A stretch of 10,721 bases of DNA, taken from Chromera velia (lineage: Eukaryota; Sar; Chromeraceae). The first letter of the stretch is position 1. The number at the start of each line of letters is the position of its first letter. Location of the stretch: contig JAHBMJ010003456.1 of assembly GCA_018398765.1 (NCBI GenBank), positions 1 through 10,721 of the forward strand. Reading direction: 5' to 3'. A program made the position numbers and the translations under genes. Below the pieces are notes generated by a model that saw only the letters and a program-made list of their open reading frames with translations, did no database searches and was not told the DNA's origin. Of this stretch, positions 8,954 through 10,721 are shown piece after piece.

Positions 8954-9378
8954 TGCTACTAGCCTGCTATGCCATGCCAGTGTCCTAGGGCATGTCCTAA
9001 TTAAGGTATGTCTGAGGCCAAGTCAGTCCGACCTTGTTCGTACAGGGGCTAGTACAGAGGCTACGGTATTTATTCTATACCTGGCATACGGATACACAAT
9101 ACAGGTAGGAGTAACCAATGCTTTAGTAGTTGTGTTACTTTGATATTTATTTACATTTTAAAACACCAAAAAGATTTTTTTTTCAGTTTTATATTACTGA
9201 ATAAAACAAAATAACTGGTGTTACATCAAAAAAACACTTGTTATTCATATAAACAACACTTGGTACCACCACCGAGTTAGTCCTAACCGTACTGTGTACA
9301 TGTGGATCAACATTTTGTACCCTGAGCTGAGGATGCCCTGAGGCCTTATAGGTCTAATCTATAAAATTATTTTTATAA

Positions 9379-9400
9379 TAAAGTCTGACCATAGACTTTA
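9379..9400. repeat. 8-bp perfect hairpin TAAAGTCT/AGACTTTA
   Basis: TAAAGTCT (9379-9386) and AGACTTTA (9393-9400) flank the 6-nt loop GACCAT, and similar AGACTTT and TGACTTT words follow directly. It could be part of a decayed element or a chance event in AT-rich DNA. Confidence 0.4.
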
Positions 9401-9480
9401 GACTTTTAACTGACTTTATATAAAACTTATTTTATTTTAAAACTTTAAGAATAAGGCTAAAAAAAAAAGGACCTCAGAAA

Positions 9481-9554
9481 AGGTGCAAACCAAGAAGTTG
9501 CACCAGATGCACCTGTTTTACACCAGATGCACCTGATGCACCTGTTTTGCACCT
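9481..9554. repeat. TGCACC-rich tandem repeat
   Basis: CACCAGATGCACCTG occurs at 9501-9515 and again at 9521-9535 (20-bp period), and ATGCACCTGTTTT at 9507-9519 and 9536-9548. The cluster begins with AGGTGCAAAC and ends with GTTTTGCACCT, a near-perfect inverted pair. It is therefore a short direct-repeat array framed by inverted ends. Confidence 0.75.
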
Positions 9555-9597
9555 GATTGAATGGAATTGGTTGAAAAGTGTCAGCATCATGGCCATG

Positions 9598-9682
9598 CAA
9601 CGCGCTGCGACCCTAGCCGCGGCCCCGCCTCTGCGGCTCCCCGCGGCCCCAAACGTGCATGTTGCCAGGCCGTGGTGTGTGG
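9598..9682. other. GC-rich island within AT-rich DNA
   Basis: A GC-rich patch with CpG-containing words sits in otherwise AT-rich sequence. CCGCGGCCCC appears twice (9617-9626 and 9641-9650). There is no ORF of note. It could be an inserted fragment, a promoter-like patch or a remnant of a repeat. Confidence 0.5.
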
Positions 9683-9696
9683 AACAAATCCAATCA

Positions 9697-9738
9697 TATG
9701 CAGCCGATTTTTGAGATAAATTTAAAATCGGCTACATA
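9697..9738. repeat. 15-bp inverted repeat, one mismatch
   Basis: TATGCAGCCGATTTT (9697-9711) and AAAATCGGCTACATA (9724-9738) are inverted copies matching at 14 of 15 positions, with a 12-nt AT-rich loop. This is the strongest stem in the window outside the genes. It could be a palindromic element end, a transcript hairpin or a binding site. Confidence 0.65.
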
Positions 9739-9960
9739 CAGAGGTCACTGAACGCACGTTCGACAACGTATACACTGCATAAAATCAATTAGATCCATTG
9801 GAGCATGAGTACCTCTTCTCTTTGCAGCATGAGAACTATTTATGGGCTACCTTATACAACAGAAACGACTGCATATACACGCATAGCAACGCGGAGCGGA
9901 CGAGGGTAAAAGGACCAAAACAACAGGTTTGAGTTAAGAAGCTGAGTAAGCAGACTGAGT

Positions 9961-9993
9961 CCGTTTGCATAGCAATGGCACAATGCCAAACGG
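9961..9993. repeat. hairpin with 10-bp stem and one bulge
   Basis: CCGTTTGCAT (9961-9970) pairs with ATGCCAAACGG (9983-9993), leaving one bulged base and a 12-nt loop. The outer seven pairs are perfect. No tRNA or known ncRNA fold is recognised around it. Confidence 0.5.
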
Positions 9994-10721
9994 TTTGCCG
10001 GGAGGAAAACAGCTTCGTTGACCTTTATTAGCAATCTAAGGATGAATGCCAATGCAGTGCTCCACGCAGATTCTTTTTTATATGATGAAGAGAAACAGAA
10101 ACGGCACACACATGGGAACATACATACGCGAAGGTATGTTGACACTCTCCCTCTCGATTGTAGGTAAGGACTTTTGAAACCTGGTGTCGGGTGCTCTTTA
10201 CGATTGGTGGGCTCAATCTATCTTAGTCAGTAAGAGTGCAAGTGGTTTGATCATTCGATTTGCTGCTTTGCCTTAGAGAGTGGAACCATTCATCACTTCC
10301 GTCTGCTGATGGCTCGTCAAGTTTCGTCAACTTTGCATGCTCACATACAGATCTGTATCTAACTTTCTGTCATACCACAGCTTCTCGTTGCGTTTAGTAC
10401 TTTCAGAAGGTTTGAAGTCCGTCTGTAGATGGAATTGCAGCTTTCCTAGGGGCGTTCACCCCTTCATTTGCGAGTCGTCAGTCATATCGGTCTTGTATAC
10501 CGGTCACTGCAGTTAATCATTTTTCAATTTCATAAACTGAGGCCCTGTCCAGATAGACGGCTTCAAACAAATGCCAACAAACAAAAGAGGAGTTGTTGAA
10601 GAGTAGGGAGAGCCTTCTTTTGGATCTGAAGATAGAAAAACTACTTATACTAGCCGCGTAGATCGTTGCAGGTGGCTCAGGAGGGTATGAAAAGACAAGC
10701 TAGTCTGGATGGACATCATGA
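9994..10721. other. no gene recognised at the right end
   Basis: The longest open frame (9852-10145, minus) shows no domain, signal or splice-linked partner that I can support. A perfect 14-bp palindrome lies at 10345-10358 and a small AGGGG/CCCCT hairpin at 10448-10463. The stretch may be upstream or intronic DNA of a gene beyond the window. Confidence 0.45.
10345..10358. repeat. 14-bp perfect palindrome ATACAGATCTGTAT
   Basis: The sequence equals its own reverse complement over 14 bases, with no spacer. It resembles a site for a symmetric dimeric protein, but it has no gene context and may be chance. Confidence 0.5.

Larger units (their letters stand above)
8711..9480. other. AT-rich intergenic region with short hairpins
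   Basis: No coding signal is seen. The stretch holds many stops and A/T runs (for example about 9175-9184 and 9461-9469), and several short inverted repeats clustered at 8808-8994 and at 9379-9400. It may contain decayed mobile elements, but I find no transposase or long terminal repeats. Confidence 0.5.

Noticed and set aside
9852-10145. 97-codon minus-strand open frame
   Set aside because: No recognisable domain and no supported exons around it; expected by chance in 2 kb of non-coding DNA.

Overview
The window is nuclear DNA from an intron-rich protist. It holds two complete, divergently transcribed, multi-exon protein genes in a stretch of balanced to GC-rich sequence (about 1.1-8.7 kb), flanked by AT-rich or microsatellite-rich DNA without convincing genes. 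The best guess is a chromerid alga (Chromera/Vitrella-like) or another alveolate close to apicomplexans. Three things point there: a cysteine-rich protein of the oocyst-wall-protein (OWP/COWP) type, a family I know from coccidia, Cryptosporidium and their photosynthetic relatives; a cathepsin-L-like protease with a 'CGGTGGC' segment of a kind I associate with algal and alveolate enzymes; and many short GT-AG introns. The species assignment is inference.

Layout. 1-240: GT/TC microsatellite. 241-1080: AT-rich, no gene. 1081-1999: no convincing gene, downstream flank of the protease gene. 2000-4171 (minus): five-exon C1A (papain/cathepsin L) cysteine protease, 407 aa after splicing, with signal peptide, I29 propeptide and intact catalytic residues. 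4172-4943: 772-bp region between the two start codons, with a TGCATGC motif and a 23-bp inverted repeat. 4944-8056 (plus): six-exon secreted OWP-like protein, 653 aa after splicing, with about 47 mature cysteines in repeated 'CPxG' modules. 8057-8700: TGAA microsatellite and probable 3' UTR ending near an AATAAA. 8710-10721: mostly AT-rich, with no gene I can support but with several short inverted repeats, a TGCACC tandem repeat and a small GC-rich island.

Both products enter the secretory pathway and share one upstream region, so they could be expressed together. A speculative but testable idea is that the protease acts during formation or breakdown of a cyst or sporangium wall built partly from the OWP-like protein. 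All nine introns were placed by joining reading frames across GT...AG sites; every junction keeps the frame and all nine acceptors read TGCAG, which gives good confidence in both gene models without transcript data.
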